This document shows, in pieces, positions 1-6,063 of a stretch of DNA of 6,072 nucleotides (the first letter of the stretch is position 1; each line of letters begins with the position of its first letter). The notes beneath the pieces were generated by a model that ran no database searches, had not been told where the DNA came from, and worked only from the letters and a program-made list of their open reading frames with translations. Source of the DNA: Puniceicoccales bacterium (GTDB lineage Bacteria > Verrucomicrobiota > Verrucomicrobiia > Opitutales > JAIRKQ01); contig JAITET010000052.1 of assembly GCA_031281895.1 (NCBI GenBank), forward strand, positions 1-6,072, given 5' to 3'. Made by a program: the position numbers and the translations under genes.

Positions 1-342
1 AAATTAGCGCAAACTTCTATCAATAATGAGATTCTTTTGGAACGATTTACACGTGCCAAAACAGACATATTGGATGGTTGCAGCATTTGTACATCATTTG
101 AAAAACATAATGTCATAGACGGTGAACAATGTGACCTCCTGGCAATCGGAGAAAAAACAGGAGATCTAGCATCATCATTTAAAGATATTTATAAAATGTA
201 TGATGAAAAATTGCAGTCTACCCTAAAGAAACTAACGGTGTCCGTTTCGGCTGGAGCCATGATGTTTGCTTTTGCCCTCGTTGGATTGCTTGCTCTGGGA
301 ATGGTGCAGTCCATAATGGGAGCCACGAATGCCGTTACATAA
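1..342 (+). CDS. Type II secretion system F family protein (GspF/PilC-like), 3' part only
   Basis: This is the C-terminal 113 codons of a polytopic inner-membrane platform protein of a type II secretion or type IV pilus system. The frame is open from base 1, so the gene begins left of the window; an internal TTG at 37 is not a credible start. The visible part is the second cytoplasmic F domain: helical residues 8-48, then the family's hallmark GEKTGDL (visible residues 50-56, usual form GEETGxL), the amphipathic helix FKDIYKMYDEKLQSTLKKLT, and a hydrophobic membrane segment at about 81-107 (from VSVSAGAMMFAF to MVQSIMG). It ends close behind that segment, as the family does. Whether it serves secretion, pili or competence cannot be told from this fragment. 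The next gene starts 26 bp downstream with no terminator between, so co-transcription is possible although the functions look unrelated. Confidence 0.88.
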   Translation, partial: KLAQTSINNEILLERFTRAKTDILDGCSICTSFEKHNVIDGEQCDLLAIGEKTGDLASSFKDIYKMYDEKLQSTLKKLTVSVSAGAMMFAFALVGLLALGMVQSIMGATNAVT

Positions 343-368
343 CAGAGAATCGGGGTATATGTTGTGTA

Positions 369-2825
369 ATGTTACCCTTTTTTGAATTAACACATCCATT
401 CCCCCATGGGAAAATGTTCTCTATGTTGAAATCACAAGCCTATTTGGTAGATAATTGCACCCTCCGGATTGAACATGGTGTCGATCTGGACAAAGCCATT
501 GATGTTGTTCCCCACGTAGAAAAAATTTTACAAAACGAGCAAAGCATTGTAGGTTTTCGGGAGACGACATTCGATGATGTAAACTTTGCCCATAGGTATT
601 GCTATTTTTCACAGGGAAATGATATTGTCTTTGTTTTCCCTGAAAGATATGCTAGCTATTTGCCTACACACCAGAAAATTTTCCTAGCCTGTGAAATGTC
701 GAAGTGGGGAAATGCAAACAAGGGAAGCCAATGGCAGACCCATAGAATGGATATATACGGAAAAACGTTATTGGGAATAAGAATCAATAGGTTTTTGCTG
801 AACAATCCATTTCCTTTTCAATTTATTTCTTCTGCGGGAGATTGGTATGGACCTGATGCTAACACGCCTAATGCACAAATCTCTGAAATAGGTTCCCTAA
901 ATTTTATCTTTGATCCCCGTGTAACGGGCAGTAATGTTCTTCAATATCACCTAACTTCAAATGTTGCGTTGGGTGATTCTCTAATTGTGCAACTTTCCAA
1001 TGACTGCGTCCTAGATGTGGACTTTTCTTCCTGGATATTATCGCTGGATAGCGATATTCCGCTTGGAGTGATTGCAAACAAAGATACCACAAATTTTAGA
1101 ATTTTTGCTCCACGGGCTACCGGTGTGAGGGTTGCAATTTTCAGTAAGGAAGCCACCCGGCCAGAATATTATTCTCTGCAACAGTTAGATGCTGGCATTT
1201 GGCACGGCGAAATTCACAAATGTTTAGATGGCTACTATTATTACTACCAAATTTTATCAAAGGAAAACGATAGCTGGGAAAATTCTCCTATGATTCTTGA
1301 TCCCTACGCAAAGGCAGCCTTATCGAGTAAGGGGCCTGGCATTGTTATATCCCACGGATCTACAAAATCCTCGGAAGATGATTTTATAACTCCTGACCCA
1401 AAGGATCTGGTAATTTTAGAGGCCCATTTGCGAGATTTACTCGCACGAGCTCCCATGGATTTATCTGCCGAAGAAAGGTTGAATTTTTCCGGGCTAACAA
1501 AGTATTTAACCAATGAAAATTGTTATTTGCGTAAACTGGGGATAAATTGCGTAGAACTGCAACCTATACAGGAATTTGATTATGCGGCAAAGGAAGAATA
1601 TCATTGGGGATATATGCCTGCCAATTGGTTTTGTCCATCGAGTTCCTATGCTGATGATGCCGCCAATGCTACACAGATTCGAGATTTAAAGGAAATGATA
1701 CGTAGTTTCCATAAAGCTGGCATTGCCGTTATTTTGGACGTGGTATATAACCACTTTGGGAGTTCGAATCATCTACAAAATATCGATGGGGAATATTACT
1801 TTAGGCATAGCAAAAATGGAGAGTTTTTAAATTTTAGCGGTTGCGGTAACGATTTTCGAACGGAAAATCCAATGGCACGTAGGCTGATAATAGATAGCCT
1901 AGAACACCTGATCAGATCCTACAACGTCGATGGATTTAGGTTTGATTTGGCTGAGCTATTGGGCATGGATTTTTTAAATATTTTACAAAAAAAATTGAAA
2001 TGTATAAAAAAATCAGTTATTCTAATAGCAGAACCATGGAGTTTTCGTGGCAATATCGGAGTTTCTATGCGGCATCTTCCATATTCCATTTGGAATGATG
2101 AGTATAGGGAATTCGTGAAAAATTACGTGTGCGGAAATGGAAACTCGGACGGTTTAAGATATTTTCTATGTGGCGGTTTAGATTTTCGATCAACATTTCC
2201 CAGTCAGAGTGTAAATTATGTGGCTTCACACGATGACCGGGGCTGGGTGGATAACATAACAGAGAATCCGCATCATGACGGTAGTGCGCCGACAGATAAT
2301 GATCTGCGGCGCACACAATTGGCTTTCGCAATACTTATGATGTCAGTCGGCATCCCAATGGTAACGGCGGGACAAGATTTTTTGTTTTCTAAACATGGAA
2401 TGAGCAATACCTACAATCGGGGGGATTTGAATGCTCTCGACTATAAATTATTGGACGTCCGTCACTCTACTCACGACTATTTTAAAAATTTAATAAAGCT
2501 TAGATTGTCTAAGCGCGGTGCGATTTTACGCCTTTCCCGGGTGCCAAATAAGACATATTTTCGTTTTTTGCCATCGACCACAAATTCCGCATGTGCGCTT
2601 GTATACAACGCGGATAATACGTTTGGAAATGGACAACTGATTTTCGCCATAAACCCACACCCCAGCGAAACTACCATAGATTTTAAGGGAATAAATTTAC
2701 AACAATGCACAACATTGGCCGATGAGGAGCAATTTTTCAATGATGACCGAATAATTTTCGATAAAACTGTGGACAATAGGCTGACTTTACCCCCTCTTTC
2801 CTGCAGAATATACTGGGCAAAATAA
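369..2825 (+). CDS. GH13 glycoside hydrolase, pullulanase/isoamylase-type alpha-glucan debranching enzyme
   Basis: Predicted 818-residue alpha-glucan-active enzyme, probably cleaving alpha-1,6 branches of glycogen or starch-derived dextrins. It has no signal peptide, so it is probably cytoplasmic. Seen in order: an unassigned N-terminal region (1 to about 228); a CBM48-like beta-sandwich (about 230-300, with NFRIFAPRATGVRVAIF and DGYYYYYQ); the GH13 barrel (about 345-700); and a C-terminal beta domain (about 725-818). All four GH13 regions are intact: DVVYNH (457-462), GFRFDLAEL with nucleophile D526, LIAEPW with acid/base E555, and VASHDD with H621/D622. YHWGYMP at 411-417 resembles the YNWGY motif of type I pullulanases, but isoamylases and GlgX carry similar motifs, so exact specificity is open. 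The ATG at 369 has only a weak upstream GGGG (352-355) at a long spacing. M16 (414) or M19 (423) are alternative starts. Confidence 0.9.
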   Translation: MLPFFELTHPFPHGKMFSMLKSQAYLVDNCTLRIEHGVDLDKAIDVVPHVEKILQNEQSIVGFRETTFDDVNFAHRYCYFSQGNDIVFVFPERYASYLPTHQKIFLACEMSKWGNANKGSQWQTHRMDIYGKTLLGIRINRFLLNNPFPFQFISSAGDWYGPDANTPNAQISEIGSLNFIFDPRVTGSNVLQYHLTSNVALGDSLIVQLSNDCVLDVDFSSWILSLDSDIPLGVIANKDTTNFRIFAPRATGVRVAIFSKEATRPEYYSLQQLDAGIWHGEIHKCLDGYYYYYQILSKENDSWENSPMILDPYAKAALSSKGPGIVISHGSTKSSEDDFITPDPKDLVILEAHLRDLLARAPMDLSAEERLNFSGLTKYLTNENCYLRKLGINCVELQPIQEFDYAAKEEYHWGYMPANWFCPSSSYADDAANATQIRDLKEMIRSFHKAGIAVILDVVYNHFGSSNHLQNIDGEYYFRHSKNGEFLNFSGCGNDFRTENPMARRLIIDSLEHLIRSYNVDGFRFDLAELLGMDFLNILQKKLKCIKKSVILIAEPWSFRGNIGVSMRHLPYSIWNDEYREFVKNYVCGNGNSDGLRYFLCGGLDFRSTFPSQSVNYVASHDDRGWVDNITENPHHDGSAPTDNDLRRTQLAFAILMMSVGIPMVTAGQDFLFSKHGMSNTYNRGDLNALDYKLLDVRHSTHDYFKNLIKLRLSKRGAILRLSRVPNKTYFRFLPSTTNSACALVYNADNTFGNGQLIFAINPHPSETTIDFKGINLQQCTTLADEEQFFNDDRIIFDKTVDNRLTLPPLSCRIYWAK

Positions 2826-2831
2826 TTATTT
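2820..2831. repeat. AT-only palindrome across the stop codon
   Basis: The 12-bp sequence aaataattattt is a perfect palindrome that includes the TAA stop of the GH13 gene. It is followed by a T-rich tract (2843-2882). With no G or C and no loop it is a poor intrinsic terminator, and it may be chance in AT-rich DNA. Confidence 0.35.
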
Positions 2832-2859
2832 GAGAAGTATCGTTTTTTCATTTTATTTT

Positions 2860-2881
2860 TATTTTGTTTTTATTTTGTTTT
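2860..2881. repeat. Tandem 11-bp direct repeat in T-rich intergenic tract
   Basis: The unit tattttgtttt occurs twice back to back (2860-2870 and 2871-2881), preceded by a degenerate tatttt-rich stretch from about 2850. This low-complexity tract separates the GH13 gene from the transferase gene. The TTG that opens the longest transferase reading frame (2880) lies at the edge of the second copy, which weakens it as a real start codon. The tract could have grown by slippage. Confidence 0.6.
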
Positions 2882-4262
2882 GTATGAACTGCGGACAGTT
2901 GATGATATTCTAAAAGGCATAAAAAAAGCAGGCGAACGTGATAATTTTTTGCAAAAATTATGTAAAAATATCTGCCAATTTTTCATCCGAAGGAGAAAAA
3001 ATGCGGAGAAGGTTAGGATGTTTGAAAAAATAAACCACATTCCGTGGACCAAGCGTCTCAGTTTTATCAAAGCTAGAAAAACAATAGATAATCTCTACGC
3101 ACAACATCTACGAGATTTACAAAAAGCTGCACGACATCGGAAGATACGTGTTATATTTTTAGTCAATGAAGCATCGAAATGGCACTGTGGTTCCCTCTAC
3201 GATTTGTTTGAAAATAGTAATAATTTCAAACCATTGATATTGGTGACAAAAAGAATAACGTGTCGTGACACCACCGAAGAATTTAATGCCACCCTTTCAT
3301 TTTTTAAAAACGCTGACGTGCATGTGGAATGTGCCTATAATAATACGAGCAATAAATTCTTGGATTTAAAAATTTTCAGTCCTGACATCGTTTTCTACGA
3401 ACAACCGTGGGATATGGGACGCGTTCAGAGCATAGATAGGGTTGCAATTTTTGCCCTAACATGCTACACGCCCTATTGTTTCCATATGCTGCAGAGCGAA
3501 TATGACTATTTGGAATTATTTCATCGGTTTCTATGGAAATATTTCGTCGAATCGCCATGGCACTTGAAATCATACAAAAACAGGTTTAGAGCCGATAATT
3601 GCATAAGTTCAGGCAGCTTACATTTTGATAAATATTTTTTAAAAAAAGTACCCCATGTGGGCTTTTGGAAAGACACATCTCTGTCTAAAAAAAGAATAAT
3701 CTATGCACCACATTTTACGTTCACAACGCAACATCGGGTTGCAACATTTCCACAGAATGGGCAATTTATTTTAAATTTGGCCAGCATGTACCCACAAACC
3801 ACATGGGTGATAAGGCCACATCCTAGTTTTGATCAACATGTTGTTGCGGATGGAATTATGACACAACAGGAACTCGATGAATATTATACCGCATGGGAAA
3901 AATATGGAACTCTCGTAAGAGAAGGAGATTGTTTCGATCTGTTCAAGACATCGGATTGTCTGATAACCGATTGTATTTCTTTTTTGGCAGACTATTTCCC
4001 GAGCGGCAAACCCGTATTTCATCTAAGGAGAAATGACCAAACAAGAGAGTTCAACGATTTCGGCAAAGATATCATTGGCACATACTATCAAATTCACAGC
4101 AATGCCGAGCTAGAGAAATTATTTTCACGGGTGATGGTAGATGGAGATGATTTTATGGCTCCCCAGCGGCTGAATCAGATGGAAAAACTGAAATTGATGT
4201 TCGATGAATCTGCCAGCAAACGCGTATTTAACCACCTACGGAGAGAGTTAAAAATCCCATGA
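2880..4262 (+). CDS. CDP-glycerol/CDP-ribitol polyol-phosphate transferase family protein (TagB/TagF superfamily)
   Basis: Predicted cytoplasmic or membrane-associated enzyme that transfers a polyol phosphate from a CDP-polyol to a glycan or growing polymer. The 460-residue frame shows the C-terminal donor-binding half of the Glyphos_transf fold: KRIIYAPHFTF (271-281), WVIRPHPSF (309-317), and SDCLITDCISFLADYFPSGKPVFHL (358-382), the family's D-x-LITD...GKP signature. The N-terminal half holds a Rossmann-like strand RVIFLVNEASKW (90-101), YEQPWD (173-178) and CYTPYCFHM (195-203). No membrane span is evident; the basic N-terminal helices could touch the membrane. The start is uncertain: TTG 2880 lacks any ribosome site, while in-frame ATG 3018 (M47) has GGAGAAGG at 3005-3012, giving 414 residues. 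The stop overlaps the next start (ATGA), which makes CDP-ribitol its likely donor, by inference. It could instead use CDP-glycerol. Confidence 0.82.
   Translation: MYELRTVDDILKGIKKAGERDNFLQKLCKNICQFFIRRRKNAEKVRMFEKINHIPWTKRLSFIKARKTIDNLYAQHLRDLQKAARHRKIRVIFLVNEASKWHCGSLYDLFENSNNFKPLILVTKRITCRDTTEEFNATLSFFKNADVHVECAYNNTSNKFLDLKIFSPDIVFYEQPWDMGRVQSIDRVAIFALTCYTPYCFHMLQSEYDYLELFHRFLWKYFVESPWHLKSYKNRFRADNCISSGSLHFDKYFLKKVPHVGFWKDTSLSKKRIIYAPHFTFTTQHRVATFPQNGQFILNLASMYPQTTWVIRPHPSFDQHVVADGIMTQQELDEYYTAWEKYGTLVREGDCFDLFKTSDCLITDCISFLADYFPSGKPVFHLRRNDQTREFNDFGKDIIGTYYQIHSNAELEKLFSRVMVDGDDFMAPQRLNQMEKLKLMFDESASKRVFNHLRRELKIP
2990..3033 (+). promoter_or_regulatory. Strong Shine-Dalgarno with out-of-frame 10-codon upstream ORF
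   Basis: AAGGAG at 2990-2995 lies 5 nt before ATG 3001, the best ribosome site in the window. That ATG is not in the transferase frame: it opens MRRRLGCLKK and stops at TAA 3031-3033, overlapping the alternative transferase start at 3018. This could be a short regulatory or coupling ORF, or a chance match. The frame relationship is directly visible; the function is inferred. Confidence 0.4.
4240..4261 (+). promoter_or_regulatory. Ribosome binding site and ATGA coupled start
   Basis: GGAGAGAG (4240-4247) precedes ATG 4259 by 11 nt. The start codon overlaps the transferase stop as ATGA, so translation of the fusion gene is probably coupled to the upstream gene, and the two are surely on one transcript. 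Confidence 0.65.
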
Positions 4263-5608
4263 AAACCTATGCAATATTGCTAGCATCTGGCATCGGTGAA
4301 CGCATTGGAGGTGATTTGCCCAAACAGTTTTTAAAGATTTCCGGCAGGACAATTTTGGAACATTCCATTGAGGTTTTCGAACGCAATGGCTCCATCGATG
4401 AAATAATTATAGTTGTGCATGGGAAGTTTGTTGATTTTTGCAAAAAAATCTTGGACCAAAATGATTTTAAAAAAATCGGTAAAATTTTGGTTGGTGGAGA
4501 GACACGGCAAATGAGTTCTTCCATTGGTGTTAATTCCATTGCCGATGGAGAAGCAAAAGTTTTGATCCATGATGCCGTTCGTCCCCTGATTTCTGACCGA
4601 ATAATCAATGACTGCATCGCCGCCCTTGACAAATATGATGCCGTAGATGTCGCCATTCCAACGGCTGACACAATCATAGGGGTTAGCGATGCCATGATAG
4701 TCGAAGACGTTCCTCTCCGCCATTTGCTTATGAGAGGACAAACCCCACAAGCATTCAAATTGGATATAATAAAACGTGCCCATTCCCTAGCCGCTTCGTC
4801 CACTGTGAAATTTACCGACGACTGTGGACTAGTGAAAATGTTCAATCTCGCCAAGATCCACGTCGCTCAAGGGGAAGAGGGGAATATCAAAATTACCCAT
4901 CCCATTGATCTCTTCATTGCCGACAAGCTATTTCAAATAAAGCACTTGTCTTTGCCCAACGCCGATCTGAGACAGCTGGCAAACAAAGTACTGGTAATTT
5001 TTGGTAGTAGCCACGGTATTGGCAAGGCGACCTTCGATTTAGCACGGCAATACGGGGCAAAAACATACGGCTTTTCCAGGGGCAATGGGGTTAATGTGCA
5101 GGACATAGCATCCATCCAACGGGTATTACAGGAAGTTTATTCCAGGGAAAAGTGCATAAATTTCGTCATCAATAGCACGGGAATTTTAAAACTTGGAAAT
5201 TTGAACGACAAACCTATGGCTGAGATTCGTGATGAGGTTGAGACCAATTACTTTGGATGTATAAATATTGCCCGTGCGTCCCATGATTATCTCAAACAAT
5301 CCAAGGGGGCATTGCTATTTTTTACGTCCAGTTCTCATACCCGGGGCCGAGCTTCCTATGCCATTTATTCTTCGACAAAAGCTGCCATCGTTAATCTAGG
5401 TCAAGCACTAGCGGAGGAGTGGATTTCGGATGGTATTCGAATAAATATGGTAAACCCAGCAAGAACAGCTACGCCAATGCGCCTATCAAATTTTGGAGAA
5501 GAACCTTCTTCAACTCTGCTATCTCCGCAATTCGTGGCAGAAAAATCTCTCCACACATTACTCCAGGATTATACGGGCCAGGTCATAGACATATGCCGCG
5601 TAAATTAA
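4259..5608 (+). CDS. Bifunctional cytidylyltransferase/SDR oxidoreductase, probable CDP-ribitol synthase (Bcs1-like)
   Basis: A 449-residue natural fusion. The N-terminal domain (1 to about 228) is an IspD/TarI-type CTP transferase: LASGIGERIGGDLPKQ with R15 and K22, HDAVRP (104-109) with D105, R154 before QTPQAF (161-166), FTDDCGLV (185-192) and NIKIT (209-213) with K211. All basic residues known to matter in E. coli IspD have counterparts. The C-terminal domain (about 240-449) is an NADPH-type short-chain dehydrogenase: GSSHGIG (249-255), NSTG (305-308), N330, S357, Y370 and K374 (YSSTK). This order matches Haemophilus Bcs1/Acs1, which reduces ribulose 5-phosphate and makes CDP-ribitol. The match is from remembered architecture and motifs, not an alignment. 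It overlaps the transferase gene, which would use the product. A role as the cell's IspD in isoprenoid synthesis is a weaker alternative, because the SDR fusion and the neighbour argue for a CDP-pentitol. Confidence 0.88.
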   Translation: MKTYAILLASGIGERIGGDLPKQFLKISGRTILEHSIEVFERNGSIDEIIIVVHGKFVDFCKKILDQNDFKKIGKILVGGETRQMSSSIGVNSIADGEAKVLIHDAVRPLISDRIINDCIAALDKYDAVDVAIPTADTIIGVSDAMIVEDVPLRHLLMRGQTPQAFKLDIIKRAHSLAASSTVKFTDDCGLVKMFNLAKIHVAQGEEGNIKITHPIDLFIADKLFQIKHLSLPNADLRQLANKVLVIFGSSHGIGKATFDLARQYGAKTYGFSRGNGVNVQDIASIQRVLQEVYSREKCINFVINSTGILKLGNLNDKPMAEIRDEVETNYFGCINIARASHDYLKQSKGALLFFTSSSHTRGRASYAIYSSTKAAIVNLGQALAEEWISDGIRINMVNPARTATPMRLSNFGEEPSSTLLSPQFVAEKSLHTLLQDYTGQVIDICRVN

Positions 5609-5760
5609 TATGGACCTGCATACATCAAGAAGATGACGAGAAAAGCGATCGTAGAAGTCGGCAGAATTGATCCTAGGACAGTCCCATTATTTTGACACGG
5701 TGTGGAAAAATAAATGACGTAAAAATTTTAAGGATTTTTCGTAAAAAAAGTTTGACATTT
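5609..5760. other. Intergenic A-tract region with weak AT-rich hairpins
   Basis: I see no credible gene here and no convincing terminator for the upstream operon. There are two AT-rich foldbacks: 5717-5742 (acg-t-aaaaat pairing with atttttcgt, one bulge) and 5741-5765 (gtaaaaaa pairing with ttttttac, loop 5749-5757). Frequent A and T runs from about 5705 to 5774 suggest curved DNA or an UP-type element ahead of the putative promoter. TTGACA occurs at 5692 and 5752, but neither has a good -10 at normal spacing. Confidence 0.4.
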
Positions 5761-5790
5761 TTTACAAAAAAAAAGCAAAGGTTGTATTGT
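5761..5790 (+). promoter_or_regulatory. Possible sigma70-type promoter for the downstream leader
   Basis: TTTACA (5761-5766, 5 of 6 to consensus) and TATTGT (5785-5790, 4 of 6) are separated by 18 nt. A-tracts lie upstream and in the spacer. Transcription would start near 5796-5798. A perfect TTGACA at 5752-5757 is 27 nt from the same -10, too far. The assignment is tentative because AT-rich DNA yields such matches by chance. Confidence 0.33.
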
Positions 5791-5848
5791 ACACACAACA
5801 AAGAAAACATATGAACACATGCACACAACAGAAAAATCAACACGTGAC
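5791..5848 (+). other. A/C-rich, G-poor segment with a 9-bp direct repeat
   Basis: The + strand here is very poor in G. It carries cacacaaca twice (5792-5800 and 5822-5830, 30 bp apart). As RNA it would be mostly unpaired, suited to binding by ribosomal protein S1, Rho or another single-strand binder. It sits directly before the structured part of the putative leader. Confidence 0.4.
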
Positions 5849-5849
5849 T

Positions 5850-5891
5850 TTTGCGGCCCCTACGAGCCCTATGAGTCCTGTAGGCCGCAAA
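5850..5891 (+). promoter_or_regulatory. Stem-loop A of the putative leader RNA
   Basis: The arms pair as tttgcgg (5850-5856) with ccgcaaa (5885-5891), and cctac (5859-5863) with gtagg (5880-5884), with a 2-nt bulge (5857-5858) and a 16-nt loop (5864-5879). The 12 pairs contain 7 G-C pairs, unusual for this AT-rich DNA. No U-run follows, so it is not a terminator. Confidence 0.55.
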
Positions 5892-5917
5892 TGTATCCGC
5901 TGTGCGAGACCTTTGCC

Positions 5918-5945
5918 GAAGCCTTACCGAAGGCTTTCTTTTATT
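5918..5945 (+). terminator. Terminator-like hairpin with U-rich tail inside the leader
   Basis: aagcctt (5919-5925) pairs perfectly with aaggctt (5930-5936) around a 4-nt loop (accg). A G-U pair can close the base (5918/5937), and tcttttatt follows. The stem is short with only three G-C pairs, so termination would be partial. From the putative promoter it would end an RNA of roughly 150 nt, or act as an attenuator for a gene beyond the right edge. Confidence 0.42.
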
Positions 5946-5966
5946 AATGCAAATCAAACATTTGTC

Positions 5967-5987
5967 AAAGTTTTAACCAAAAACTTT
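5967..5987 (+). repeat. AT-rich inverted repeat (hairpin)
   Basis: aaagtttt (5967-5974) and aaaacttt (5980-5987) form an 8-bp stem with a 5-nt loop (aacca). It has only one G-C pair, so it is weak alone, but it adds to the run of foldbacks in this tract. Confidence 0.4.
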
Positions 5988-5994
5988 CATATCC

Positions 5995-6013
5995 AACTGG
6001 ACCCCCGCCAGTT
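5995..6013 (+). repeat. Inverted repeat (hairpin)
   Basis: aactgg (5995-6000) pairs with ccagtt (6008-6013) around a C-rich 7-nt loop (acccccg). Confidence 0.45.
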
Positions 6014-6027
6014 CTTCGAATTTTCCG

Positions 6028-6044
6028 CCTGACCTAGGGTCAGG
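6028..6044 (+). repeat. Compact 7-bp hairpin competing with the long-range helix
   Basis: cctgacc (6028-6034) pairs perfectly with ggtcagg (6038-6044) around loop tag; five of seven pairs are G-C. Its 3' arm shares 6041-6044 with the long-range helix strand (6041-6056), so forming one disrupts the other. No U-run follows. Confidence 0.5.
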
Positions 6045-6063
6045 ACTCATAAGCTCAAATAAA

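Larger units (their letters stand above)
5864..6056 (+). ncRNA. Putative structured leader or small RNA closed by a long-range helix
   Basis: Bases 5870-5880 (tatgagtcctg) are exactly complementary to 6041-6051 (caggactcata). After a small internal loop, gagc (5864-5867) pairs with gctc (6053-6056), giving 15 pairs across about 160 nt. The left strand of this helix is almost exactly the loop of stem-loop A, so the two folds exclude each other or form a pseudoknot. Further hairpins lie inside: 5919-5936, 5967-5987, 5995-6013 and 6028-6044. I recognise no known riboswitch, tRNA, tmRNA, 6S, SRP or RNase P signature. An alternative is a small DNA element with imperfect terminal inverted repeats, but I see no target-site duplication. 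Confidence 0.4.

Noticed and set aside
2477..2851. 124-codon minus-strand frame over the 3' end of the GH13 gene
   Set aside because: It is antisense to the conserved C-terminal domain and has no recognisable protein motif.
4267..4854. 195-codon and nested 150-codon open frames on the minus strand
   Set aside because: They lie wholly antisense to the IspD-like domain, whose motifs are intact on the + strand. The translations match no family I recognise.
5419..5670. 83-codon + strand frame extending past the end of the fusion gene
   Set aside because: It is mostly an out-of-frame overlap of the SDR domain, where the catalytic YxxxK and later residues fit the real frame. The tail shows no motif.
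5673..5957. 94-codon minus-strand frame in the right intergenic tract
   Set aside because: It starts at TTG with no clear ribosome site. The basic and Phe/Leu-rich composition follows from A-runs on the other strand, and it crosses all the G-C-rich hairpins.
5864..6056. MITE or small insertion element with terminal inverted repeats
   Set aside because: The 15-pair ends are inverted, but the flanks show no target-site duplication, and the repeat overlaps a local hairpin in a way that better suits an RNA switch.
5797..6056. tmRNA, 6S RNA, SRP RNA, RNase P RNA, tRNA or a common riboswitch
   Set aside because: I looked for their signature sequences (T-arm, SRP GGAA tetraloop region, RNase P core, TPP, SAM, FMN, c-di-GMP and fluoride motifs) and found none. 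The 193-nt length with paired ends resembles 6S, but the two halves do not pair further inward.
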